Shown here: in pieces, positions 28,806-37,138 of the stretch
Position numbering within the stretch: position 1 is the stretch's first letter
Layout of the letters: each line of letters opens with the position of its first letter
Source: Methylobacterium gnaphalii
GTDB taxonomy: Bacteria > Pseudomonadota > Alphaproteobacteria > Rhizobiales > Beijerinckiaceae
Direction of reading: 5' to 3'
Assembly: GCF_007992215.1 (NCBI RefSeq)
Contig: NZ_BJZV01000002.1
Span: 1-64,000 of the forward strand
Length of the DNA stretch: 64,000 bases
The notes under the pieces: model-generated
What the model was told of the DNA's origin: nothing
The model's database searches: none
The model's input: the letters and a program-made list of their open reading frames with translations, nothing else
Program-made: the position numbers and the translations under genes

Positions 28806-29188
28806 GTCCGGCCGTCCCGCTTCGCTCTCGGCTGACTATGCCGAGTGGCGCGAGTGGCGGCAATCGGCGGTCCCCGCGGCTGCCGTGATCCTCACAGAGG
28901 GGGGCAAGGGTTGTCCGCGTGGCGGCCCGGCCCGCAGACGAAGCCAGTCACATTTCTGAAGGATTTAGGAAAAATAGCATAGGAGCGTCGCCCTGTCAAT
29001 CCCGCGACGCCGCCTCACGCACGTGACGAGGGAGACAGTTTTAGCCTTCGAGGCGCGTGGGACGGCCTGGGACAGGCGGGACGTTCGTCCCATTTTCCGG
29101 TAAGACGAACGCCGGTCCGTTCCGCTCTCTTACCCCCCGCCGGCGTGATCGAAGGCGCGCAGGCCGATCCGATCGACGCAGACGCGCG
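28806..29188. other. intergenic, no supported gene
   Basis: About 380 bp between the DUF4239 gene and the small membrane protein. A short AT-rich patch at 28960-28985 is a possible promoter for the DUF4239 gene. No hairpin terminator or good open frame is seen. Confidence 0.5.
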
Positions 29189-29659
29189 TTACTGGTTCTC
29201 GCGGGCAGCGAGCCAGGACAGCGTGAAGTAGATGATGATCGCTGCGCCCTGCAGCGCAATGAGCGGGATCGGCATCGGCAGGAGTTGGGGCGTCAACACG
29301 GCAAGCGTGATGCCGCTGGTGGCTGCCAGGAGCCAGACGACGCCGCCCCAGGCGCTGGTCAGCCAGAGTCCCACGGCCGCGGTGAAGTCGATCACCGCAA
29401 AATAGACCATCACCGTCTGCCGGCCGATCGGCTCGCTCTCGAACGGGGGCGTGCCGGGCAGGACGTCGACGATGTCGGCCCAGGTCAGCACACCCTTGCC
29501 GACCCAGACCAGCGCCACGATCCGCATGAACCACACCAGCACCGTGTCCCAGTGCGTCTGCCGGCGCTCGGCACGCTCGATGCGGTCATTCGTGCCCTCG
29601 GCGCTTCCGAGGCGCCCCCGGCCGTCTCGCGTCGTGCCGACTTTGGTCAGGGCTTTCAC
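29189..29659 (-). CDS. small four-span membrane protein (DUF6163-like)
   Basis: About 156 residues starting at GTG 29659 (MKALTKVGTTRDGRGRLG), 14 bases beyond the stop of the upstream hydrolase gene on the same strand. The longer frame to 29773 would overlap the hydrolase and is Pro/Ser-rich shadow sequence. Four hydrophobic spans follow a charged N-terminus (VLVWFMRIVALVWVGKGVLTW, then MVYFAVIDFTAAVGLWL and two more). It resembles the small DUF6163 proteins of Rhizobiales, but I am not certain of that number. Function unknown. Confidence 0.72.
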   Translation of the reverse strand: MKALTKVGTTRDGRGRLGSAEGTNDRIERAERRQTHWDTVLVWFMRIVALVWVGKGVLTWADIVDVLPGTPPFESEPIGRQTVMVYFAVIDFTAAVGLWLTSAWGGVVWLLAATSGITLAVLTPQLLPMPIPLIALQGAAIIIYFTLSWLAARENQ

Positions 29660-29672
29660 CGGAGGATCCCGC

Positions 29673-30734
29673 TCACGCGAAGGACGGCTCGGGGCCGTCG
29701 AGGGGTTCGAAGGCGGCGGCGATCGTTGCCGGATCGACCGCGTCGATCGTGGCGGGCTGCCAGCGCGGCGCACCGTCCTTGTCGACGATGACCGAGCGCA
29801 CGCCTTCGAAGAAGTCGTTCCCGTTCATCACGCGGTTACAGAGACGGAACTCCGTCAGCATCGCCTCCTCAAAGCTCAGCTCGATCCCTCGCCGCATTTG
29901 CTCGAAGGCGATGAGCACGCTCGTCGGTGAGCGCGAGCGGATCAGGGTCGCCGTCTCCGCCGGGAAGGATGCACCAGAGGAGGCGGCTACGTCGAGGCGG
30001 CCGAGCACGTCGTGCAGGCTCGGGGCCGAGAAACACTCGTCGATCGTGCTCCGCTCCATGACGAGTGGGCCGGTCTCGGGCGCCGCGGCCTCGAAGGCGG
30101 CAAGCGTGCTCTCGATGTCCTCTCCCCCTGCCAGCGCGCTGGCGATGGCCTCGAAATCGGCAGACTTCGCGGAATGGGTGGCGAGGCCGAGCGCGAGGGC
30201 ATCGCCCGCTCCGACGCGGGCACCCGTCACGGCGAGATAGGTGCCGGTGCGTCCGGGCAGGCGCGGCAGCGAATAGGTCATGCCGACATCGGGAAAGTAG
30301 CCGATGCCGGTCTCGGGCATGGCGAACATGTAGTTCTCCGAGGCCACGCGCACGTCACCGTGCAGGGAGAGCCCGACGCCCCCGCCCATCACCACGCCGT
30401 CGATCAGGGCGATGTAGGGCTTCGGATAGCGCTTCACGTAGGCGTCGAGCTGGTACTCGCCGATCCAGAAAGCCATGGTCTCGTCGACCCGGCCGGCCCT
30501 GCCGAGCTCGTAGATCTGCCGGATGTCGCCGCCCGCGCAGAAGGCGCGTCCGCCGGCACCACGGATGACGACGCGGCTGACGGCGTCGTCACTCTCCCAG
30601 GCCCGCAACTGCTCGTGCATGGCCCGGATCATCGGCAGCGTCAGGGCATTCAGCGCCTTTGGCCGATTGAGAGTGATAAGGCCAGCGGCGCCCCGCTTTT
30701 CCAGAATGATTTCAGGACCGGCCTGATCCGACAT
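29673..30734 (-). CDS. 3-hydroxyisobutyryl-CoA hydrolase
   Basis: A 353-residue crotonase-fold enzyme of valine catabolism. Oxyanion-hole segments are GRAFCAGGDIRQIYELG and DGVVMGGGVGLSLHGDVRVA, and the catalytic acid lies in AMPETGIGYFPDVGMTYSLPRLPG. The length above 340 and the C-terminal half beyond the crotonase core (FRLCNRVMNGNDFFEGVRSVIVDKDGAPRW) distinguish it from enoyl-CoA hydratases of about 260 residues. It forms a pair with the downstream small membrane protein. Confidence 0.9.
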   Translation of the reverse strand: MSDQAGPEIILEKRGAAGLITLNRPKALNALTLPMIRAMHEQLRAWESDDAVSRVVIRGAGGRAFCAGGDIRQIYELGRAGRVDETMAFWIGEYQLDAYVKRYPKPYIALIDGVVMGGGVGLSLHGDVRVASENYMFAMPETGIGYFPDVGMTYSLPRLPGRTGTYLAVTGARVGAGDALALGLATHSAKSADFEAIASALAGGEDIESTLAAFEAAAPETGPLVMERSTIDECFSAPSLHDVLGRLDVAASSGASFPAETATLIRSRSPTSVLIAFEQMRRGIELSFEEAMLTEFRLCNRVMNGNDFFEGVRSVIVDKDGAPRWQPATIDAVDPATIAAAFEPLDGPEPSFA

Positions 30735-30851
30735 GCACGCGCCTTCTCGTTGGCGCGCTTAGACGAAGTCTCGGGCGCCCCGTCAATCACGGCCGAGCTG
30801 CGGTTCATGGGAACGGGTTCGAGCTGCGCCGGCGCGGGAGCGGCGCAAGGC

Positions 30852-31850
30852 TCATTCGCTGTCGACCGCCGCACGCAGGGCTGGGGTCCAGCGTGCGACT
30901 TCGCTCTCCACGAGCTTCTGCAGGGCCGCGGGGCCGCGCTCGCCGCCCTCCGGGATCCTGCCGCCGAGCTTGAGCAGCCGCTCCCGCACCGTGGGGTCGT
31001 CGAGGGCCTTGTCGAGGGCGTCGACGAGTTTCGCATGCACGTCCTTCGGCAGGTTCTTCGGCGCAAAGACGGCGTTCCAGGCACTGACCTCGAAATTGGG
31101 AAGCCCGGCCTCCCGCGTCGTCGGAACGCTCGGCAGCGCCGGCGAGCGTTCCGGCGTCGCGATGGCGTAGGCCCGGATCGTTCCGGCCTGAAGATGAGGG
31201 ACGACGTTGACGATCTGGTCGGTCAGGAAGTCGACCTGGCCGGAGATCAGGTCGTTCATCGCGGGACCGGTGCCGCGATAGACGACGAAGGTTGGCCTCG
31301 CATTGGCGATCGCGTCGAACAGCATTCCTGTCGAGTGGGACACCGAGCCCACGCCGGCATGCGCCTGGTTGTAGGTCGAGCCCTTCGTCTGCAGCGCCTC
31401 GATGAAGCCGTGGAGGTCGGCTGCTGGGAAGTCCTTGCGTGCGACGATCACCACCGGCGTGCCCGCGGCGACGCCGATCGGATCGAAGGTGCGGGCCGGA
31501 TCGTATTTCAGGGTGCGGAACAGGGCCGGCGCTGCCCCGTGCGTGCCCATATGGCCGACCATGATGGTGTAGCCGTCAGGCTTGGCCCGCGAGGCCTCGG
31601 TGATGCCCGTGGTGCCGCCGCCGCCGGGAATGTTCGCGATCGTGATCGGCCGGCCGAGCGCCTTCGCCATGGGTGGCGCGATGATCCGGGCGATCGTGTC
31701 TGTCGGCCCGCCGGCCGCGAATGGCACCACAAGCGAGATCGGTCGGCTGGGGTAACCCTCCTCCGCCGTCGCGGTGACGGATGCCGCCACGATCGCACCA
31801 ATGGAGAGAGCGGCGGCGAGCAGCGCGCGGCATCGATCGCGGGCGGACAT
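30852..31850 (-). CDS. Bug/TctC tripartite tricarboxylate transporter substrate-binding protein
   Basis: A 332-residue periplasmic solute receptor. The signal peptide (CRALLAAALSIGAIVAASVTATA) is followed by YPSRPISLVVPFAAGGPTDTIARIIA, the canonical Bug N-terminal ligand loop, and by GGGGTTGITEASRAKPDGYT. A GGAGGA ribosome site precedes the ATG. No TctA or TctB membrane genes are adjacent, as is common for orphan Bug receptors. The ligand, probably a carboxylate, is unknown. Confidence 0.92.
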   Translation of the reverse strand: MSARDRCRALLAAALSIGAIVAASVTATAEEGYPSRPISLVVPFAAGGPTDTIARIIAPPMAKALGRPITIANIPGGGGTTGITEASRAKPDGYTIMVGHMGTHGAAPALFRTLKYDPARTFDPIGVAAGTPVVIVARKDFPAADLHGFIEALQTKGSTYNQAHAGVGSVSHSTGMLFDAIANARPTFVVYRGTGPAMNDLISGQVDFLTDQIVNVVPHLQAGTIRAYAIATPERSPALPSVPTTREAGLPNFEVSAWNAVFAPKNLPKDVHAKLVDALDKALDDPTVRERLLKLGGRIPEGGERGPAALQKLVESEVARWTPALRAAVDSE

Positions 31851-31985
31851 CGGGCATCCTCCTGGAGGATCGCGTTTGGCAGTTAGGAGCGGGCTTGCAC
31901 ATCCGGCAAGAGCCGTGCCGTACGCCCTTCCGCGCGAGCGATGCCGCTAGCGCATCGATGCCCCCGTGCTCGCCCGCAATCGGCG

Positions 31986-34670
31986 TCAAGAAGGCGCCGT
32001 GCCGAGCTTGCGCCGAACGGGGTTCGCACCCTCGCCGTCGCGCTGAGCCGTCTGCTTGTCCGCGCCGCCCTTGCGCACGGAGCCGGTGCCGACGGCGCTC
32101 GCGATCTGCCCGAGCGCGTCGCGTACCGGCTCGAGGCCCTGCACGGTGATGAAGCTCGAGGCCGGACCCATCGCCGGGATGAAGCCGGCATCGGAGAGGG
32201 TCTTGAACACCGCAAAGTTCAGGTCGCTCTGCACGCTGGACCCGAGATTCACGTCGCTGATCATGGCGATCAAATCAAATTCCAAGAACGGATCGCCGAT
32301 CTTCTTGAAGACCACGCGCGGTGGCGGCTGCTTGAGCACGTCCGCATGCGCCTTGGCGCATTCGATCAGCATCTCGGCAGCCCGGACCGGATCCTGGTTG
32401 CGCAGGACGTTGACCGAGATGATCACCCGACCGCTGCGGTCGCCGCGCACGCGGTTCTTGACCACGCCCGAGATCAGGTTGGAGTTCGGCACGATCACGG
32501 CCGAGCGGTCGAAGGTCTGGATTTCGGTGGAGCGCACCGAGATGCGCTTCACGATGCCCTCCGAGTCGCCGATCACCACCTGGTCGCCGACGCGGATCGG
32601 GCGTTCCCAGAGGAGGAGCAGACCCGAGACGAAGTTATTGACGATGGATTGGAGCCCGAAACCGATACCGACCGAGAGCGCACCGGCGACAATGGTGAGT
32701 TTTTCGAGGCTCAGGCCGAGATAGGAGAAGGCCGTGGCCAGCGCGAGCAGGAAGCCGCAATAGCCGGCCACCGTCGAGATCGAGTTGCGCAGGCCCGCAT
32801 CCATGTCGGTTGCCGGCAGGTAGGTGTTCTCCAGCCAGTGCTGGATCGAGCGGGTGATGAAGATGCCGATCGCCAGGATGCCCAGCCCGAACACGATCGC
32901 CGAGAGCGAGATCGTGACGTCGCCAACCTTGAAGCCGAAGAAGGCCGAGCGCAGCGACGAGAAGACGTCATTCGAATCGAGGCCCCAGGGCGCCAGCGCC
33001 AGCAGCACCGCCACCGCCACCAGCACGACGCGGGCGACGCCCGTCGCCAGAACCGCAATCTGATTGAGTGAGCGCTTGCGCAGGCCGGTATTCGCCTGCA
33101 GCGCCGTGGCGATCTTGGTATCGTCGCTGAGCGAGCCGCCGATGAACACGTCGGCGCTGGCTATCAGCAGCCAGAACAGGACGAACAGGCTCGCGGTCCA
33201 GATCAGCTGGTCTACGAGGAAGGAGGCGAGCGCGACGTAGCCGACGATCGCGCTGGCGCCGACGAGGACGGTCGCAGCCCAACCGAGCAGGCGCAGTGGA
33301 CCGCCGATGCTGCTCGATGTCTCGGTCCCGACATAGGGCCCGAAGCAGGCCTCCTCCTTCTCCGCCGTATCGGCGAAGCGGTGCAGGCCGATGGCCAGCA
33401 GAAGCGCCGCGGTGATGGCGCCGATGCCGCGGGTAGCGATTGAGATCGAGAGGGCGGCGTAGATGCCGGAATTGAGCGCCTCGGTGGATTTCGAGATGGT
33501 GATGACCACCGCGATGCTCACGGCGAGGAGCTGAACGCGCCAGGCGGCGGCATCGCTGATCGGCGTCGGGCGCCAAGCCGGCTTGCCGACCGCGAGCAGC
33601 GCGTCGCAGAGTGCCTGGACGAAGGCGATGAAGGCGAGCCCGATCAGGATGGCGCTCGCCACCGGCATCAGCCGGGTCGGCAAAAGATTCGTGGCGTCGA
33701 GGGCGTAGTAGACGGTGTAGCTTCCAGCCACGGCCGGCACCGTGCCCAACAGGAATACGCGCCAGGCGGCGAGCAGCTTGGCACGACGGGACGGATCGGT
33801 GACCTTGACGTCGCGCCGGCCAAGTTTCGGCGCGATGTTGCGCCGGCCGAAATACAGCGCGAACGAGATGCCGAAGGCGGCCCCGAGGATCAGCAGGTTC
33901 CACAGGCTGCCGTTGCGCGAAAACAGATCAAGGATGTCCTCAAGCGCGGATTGAAGCGATTTCAGGTCGCGCGGCAGGTCGGCGCCGATCTTCACCCAGA
34001 GATCGGGACTGAACAGCGCCGAGGAGCGCTCGAACAACCCGCGCGTAAAGGCGGCTCGACGCTTGTTGGTGATCTGGTCGACGATCTGGTCGCTCTGGAC
34101 CAGCAGCGATTTGGCCAGCCGCTGCGTCTCGTCGATCTCGGCGACGGCATGGCCGCGCTCGACGCGCTCCTTGGCGACGTCCTCGCCCTCCTCGGTATCC
34201 TTCGGCTTGGGGCCGAGCTGGGTCAGGCGCTCGCGCGCGGCCTCCAGGCGCGGTTCTAGGGCTGCGATAATCGCACGGATCCGATCGGAAACGGCTTCAA
34301 GTCCGTCACGAGCGGTCGTGAGGGCGCCAGTGCTGACATCCCGGCCGGTGATCCGTTTCTCGCGGCTGTCGAGGTCGTTCTTGATCTGGTCGAGCCGCTC
34401 GCGGACCGTCTTGATTCCCTCGGAGACTGCCGGCTTCGCGACCGGCTTGGCTGCGGGAGCCGCCGCGGCCGGCGCCGCGGCCGGCGCCGCGTTCTGTGCC
34501 GGTTGCGTCTTGTCGCTGCCGGTCTGTGGCGCGGGAGCCGCCTTCTGCTCCTGGGTCTGAGCCGGCGCCGTCCCCTGACTCAGCACACCGGTCGGTACGA
34601 CGAGTGCCGCCCCGGCCAGGATTGCTGAGAAGGCCGCGATGCGCGCGGCGCGAAGGGTCGATCGAACCAT
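31986..34670 (-). CDS. MscS-family channel with DUF3772 domain
   Basis: An 894-residue inner-membrane protein with a signal peptide, an Ala/Pro/Gln-rich linker (about residues 30-80), a periplasmic coiled-coil DUF3772-type region (about 85-260), some eleven hydrophobic spans and a C-terminal MscS pore domain. The pore helix is LEKLTIVAGALSVGIGFGLQSIVNNFVSGLLLL, and the cytoplasmic beta domain begins ERPIRVGDQVVIGDSEGIVKRISVRSTEIQT. It probably relieves osmotic pressure, as MscK and MscM do. AAGGA lies upstream of the ATG. Confidence 0.93.
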   Translation of the reverse strand: MVRSTLRAARIAAFSAILAGAALVVPTGVLSQGTAPAQTQEQKAAPAPQTGSDKTQPAQNAAPAAAPAAAAPAAKPVAKPAVSEGIKTVRERLDQIKNDLDSREKRITGRDVSTGALTTARDGLEAVSDRIRAIIAALEPRLEAARERLTQLGPKPKDTEEGEDVAKERVERGHAVAEIDETQRLAKSLLVQSDQIVDQITNKRRAAFTRGLFERSSALFSPDLWVKIGADLPRDLKSLQSALEDILDLFSRNGSLWNLLILGAAFGISFALYFGRRNIAPKLGRRDVKVTDPSRRAKLLAAWRVFLLGTVPAVAGSYTVYYALDATNLLPTRLMPVASAILIGLAFIAFVQALCDALLAVGKPAWRPTPISDAAAWRVQLLAVSIAVVITISKSTEALNSGIYAALSISIATRGIGAITAALLLAIGLHRFADTAEKEEACFGPYVGTETSSSIGGPLRLLGWAATVLVGASAIVGYVALASFLVDQLIWTASLFVLFWLLIASADVFIGGSLSDDTKIATALQANTGLRKRSLNQIAVLATGVARVVLVAVAVLLALAPWGLDSNDVFSSLRSAFFGFKVGDVTISLSAIVFGLGILAIGIFITRSIQHWLENTYLPATDMDAGLRNSISTVAGYCGFLLALATAFSYLGLSLEKLTIVAGALSVGIGFGLQSIVNNFVSGLLLLWERPIRVGDQVVIGDSEGIVKRISVRSTEIQTFDRSAVIVPNSNLISGVVKNRVRGDRSGRVIISVNVLRNQDPVRAAEMLIECAKAHADVLKQPPPRVVFKKIGDPFLEFDLIAMISDVNLGSSVQSDLNFAVFKTLSDAGFIPAMGPASSFITVQGLEPVRDALGQIASAVGTGSVRKGGADKQTAQRDGEGANPVRRKLGTAPS

Positions 34671-35270
34671 TATCGTCCTTATGCGAGGGCAACGCCGCGA
34701 TCACGGCGGAGACATCATCCGCGACAGAGATGGGGCAACTCGCGAAAACCGCACCCGCCGCCGTGCCCTCCGTCGCGAATCAATGGGGCGAAACGGTGCA
34801 GGCGGGCGCGCACTGGGCACTTCGGGCCCAAAATCCTTGTACGCGACGTCTCGCCTCCAGTGTCGACCTTCACAACCCTGTCACGTCGATATTAGACTGA
34901 GCAGCAATGGACATGGCCCTGTCGTTCCGCTGCCGGGCAGCGACGACCGTCGTGACACAGTCCGACGCCACGCTGCCCGCGTCTCACCGGCTGCCCCTCC
35001 CCGGCAGCTGTCGCCGGCGTTTCCATTCCGCTCCCGCTCCGAACAGTGTTGCCAGAACTGTAATGGCCAAGCTTCTGCAGATCGGAAGAATGGCTGGGGG
35101 TGCCATGTCGTGCCGTATCGGAGTATTGGACCAAATCACGGGGTCAGAGCTCGTGAACGCGATCAGAGAGTTGCGTCAATGACGAGTGCCCTAGTCTTCA
35201 CGGTCGCCCTCCCAGCAGCGGTCTGCCTCGAACGATTGCTCGGCGAAGCCTGCAGTCGACGGAGGTCGAC
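34671..35270. other. intergenic, no supported gene
   Basis: About 600 bp between the divergent MscS-type gene and the HNH nuclease gene. Two plus frames (34907-35182 and 34639-35274) have shadow-like composition and no recognisable motif. The stretch presumably carries both promoters, but I see no clear element. Confidence 0.5.
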
Positions 35271-35837
35271 ATGAACGCGCATGTCGGCAACCTCCGCACG
35301 CTGGTGCTCAACGCCGACATGCAGCCGGTGAGCTGGGCGCCACTCTCGGTTTGGAACTGGCAGGACGCCCTGGTCGCCGTGCTGCAGGAACGCGTCATCC
35401 AGGTGAAGACCTACGACGACGTCGAGGTGCATTCGGCGAGTCAGTCCTTCCAGGTCCCCTCGGTGGTGGCCCTCAAGAGCTATCATCGGCGAAAGAAGGT
35501 CGCCTTTACGCGATACCACCTCTTCCTGCGCGATGAATTCACCTGCCAGTATTGCGGTGAGCGCTTTCCGCCGCAGGAACTGACCTTCGATCATGTCAAC
35601 CCGCGCTCCAAGGGCGGCGAGTCGGTCTGGACGAATATCGTCGCGAGCTGCAGCGCCGACAATCTGCGCAAGGGCAACCGCTCGCTGGCGCAGAGCGGTC
35701 AGCACCTGCGCCGGCAGCCGTTCGAGCCCTCGCCCTACCAGCTCGACGCCATCGCCCGGCGCCTGCCCAAGGCGAAGAACGAGCTTCACAACACCTGGCT
35801 CGACTTCCTGTACTGGGACAGCCCGCTGGAAAGCTGA
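35271..35837 (+). CDS. HNH endonuclease
   Basis: A 188-residue protein with a central HNH nuclease motif: CQYC at residues 92-95, FDHVNPRSKGG around 106-116 with the Asp-His pair, and Asn122 in the third part. The N-terminal part NLRTLVLNADMQPVSWAPLSVWNWQDALV is characteristic of a widely conserved chromosomal HNH family (McrA-like fold) found singly in alphaproteobacteria. Its target is unknown. There is no linked methylase, so restriction is not implied. Confidence 0.9.
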   Translation: MNAHVGNLRTLVLNADMQPVSWAPLSVWNWQDALVAVLQERVIQVKTYDDVEVHSASQSFQVPSVVALKSYHRRKKVAFTRYHLFLRDEFTCQYCGERFPPQELTFDHVNPRSKGGESVWTNIVASCSADNLRKGNRSLAQSGQHLRRQPFEPSPYQLDAIARRLPKAKNELHNTWLDFLYWDSPLES

Positions 35838-35946
35838 CGCCGCATCGCGCTCCGATGTGCGCTTCGGCACAAAGCACACGCCGGATGCCCGGCATGGTCG
35901 GCCTCAGAAGTCCGGCGCTCCGTCGCAGCCGGGCGCGGAGACCGTC

Positions 35947-36261
35947 ATGGCCTGGGCCATTCTCGTCGTCGCAGGCCTGTTCGAGGTCGGTTGGGCCATC
36001 GGACTGAAATACGCCGAGGGGTTCACGCGGCTCTGGCCATCCATCTGGACGCTGGTCAGCATGGTGGTGAGCGTGGTGTTGCTGTCCCTCGCGGTGAAGT
36101 CGCTGCCGCTTGGCACGGGCTACGCAGTCTGGACCGGCATCGGCACGGTCGGCACCGTGATCCTGGGCATCGTATTGTTCGCCGAGCCCGTGACCGCGAT
36201 GCGCATAGGCTGCATCGCTCTCGTCGTGACCGGTATCCTCGGGCTTAAATTCGCGGAGTGA
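35947..36261 (+). CDS. sugE: SMR family transporter (SugE/Gdx-like)
   Basis: A 104-residue four-span small multidrug resistance protein. MAWAILVVAGLFEVGWAIGLKYAEGF contains the central Glu used for proton coupling, and the GxG-rich second half matches the SugE/Gdx branch, which exports guanidinium rather than drugs. I looked for a guanidine riboswitch in the 110-bp leader and saw no convincing fold. Start ATG 35947. Confidence 0.88.
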   Translation: MAWAILVVAGLFEVGWAIGLKYAEGFTRLWPSIWTLVSMVVSVVLLSLAVKSLPLGTGYAVWTGIGTVGTVILGIVLFAEPVTAMRIGCIALVVTGILGLKFAE

Positions 36262-36264
36262 GCC

Positions 36265-36984
36265 TTACGGAAGCGGCAGGACTGTCGCACCCGAGCGCCA
36301 GGCGAGGTCGAGGATCAGACCGCGCGGGTAGCTATCGAGCACGGGAGCGATGGGCAGCCCGGCCGTGTTGAGCAGGCCGGCCGTCCAGTGGTTGCAGACA
36401 TTGACGACCGAGAAGCGGCCGGTGCCGGCATAGAACAGGCTCGGCCCGTAGAGGCCGGGTCCGTCCTCCACCGGCTGCCCGTCACGCAACCGAAAAGACG
36501 CATCGAGCTGGGCGATCAGCCGCGCTAGGCCGGCTGAGGAGACGCGGATCGAGGCGATTTCGGCATTGGGGAATGTTGAGCGAAGGTCATCCGGCAGGCC
36601 GACCACATGCACCACGGCTGGACTGCCGCCCGGCGTGAACAACGCCTTCGCCGCCAGGACCCAATCGACATCCGAGACTGCCGGCGTCGAACGATAAAAT
36701 CGTGCCTCGCCCCAGCCGAACTCGATTTTTTCGTAGTCTCGGAACCGGGTTGCGACGTTGCGCAACGCCGCGCCTGTGTCCTCCCCGGTCAGAGCCCCGC
36801 GTGGCAGCACGATGCCAGAATGCCAGCCATGGCTGACGAGGTGGATGATCTGCGAGTCCGCGTCGTCGGCCGGATAAAGCGCAGGGTCGCCGGACTTCGC
36901 CGTTACAACAACGGCGAACAGGAAGGCCGCGCAGATACCTGCCACTGCGAGGCCGAGGCGGCGCGGCCATCGCAGCCGATTCAT
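36265..36984 (-). CDS. DUF2459 family protein
   Basis: About 239 residues from ATG 36984 (MNRLRWPRRLGLAVAGICAAF), giving an N-terminal membrane anchor. The longer frame to 37068 adds an unlikely tail. IIHLVSHGWHSGIVLP, FGWGEARFY and FSVVNVCNHWTAGLLNTAGLPIAP match DUF2459 (the TIGR02117 group), an uncharacterised envelope family with conserved His, Cys and Asn residues. It is convergent with sugE, with 3 bp between the stops. Confidence 0.85.
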   Translation of the reverse strand: MNRLRWPRRLGLAVAGICAAFLFAVVVTAKSGDPALYPADDADSQIIHLVSHGWHSGIVLPRGALTGEDTGAALRNVATRFRDYEKIEFGWGEARFYRSTPAVSDVDWVLAAKALFTPGGSPAVVHVVGLPDDLRSTFPNAEIASIRVSSAGLARLIAQLDASFRLRDGQPVEDGPGLYGPSLFYAGTGRFSVVNVCNHWTAGLLNTAGLPIAPVLDSYPRGLILDLAWRSGATVLPLP

Positions 36985-37138
36985 CAGGTTTTCGGCCGGT
37001 GAGTTGTAGCCACGAGGTGGCGCACGCTTGGCCGTCGTCGCAAGCGTAGCAAAGCAATCCAGGGCCACTCCCGCACCGTCTGTGAGTTGGGCTTGGACTG
37101 CTTCGCTGCGCCCGCCGTGACGGAGATGATCCCGAAGT

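Noticed and set aside
30012..31886. 624-residue plus-strand frame
   Set aside because: It spans two convincing minus-strand genes and the gap between them; shadow composition.
35838..35946. guanidine riboswitch before the SugE/Gdx-like gene
   Set aside because: The 109-bp leader shows no paired ACGR-loop hairpins or other recognisable guanidine riboswitch pattern.
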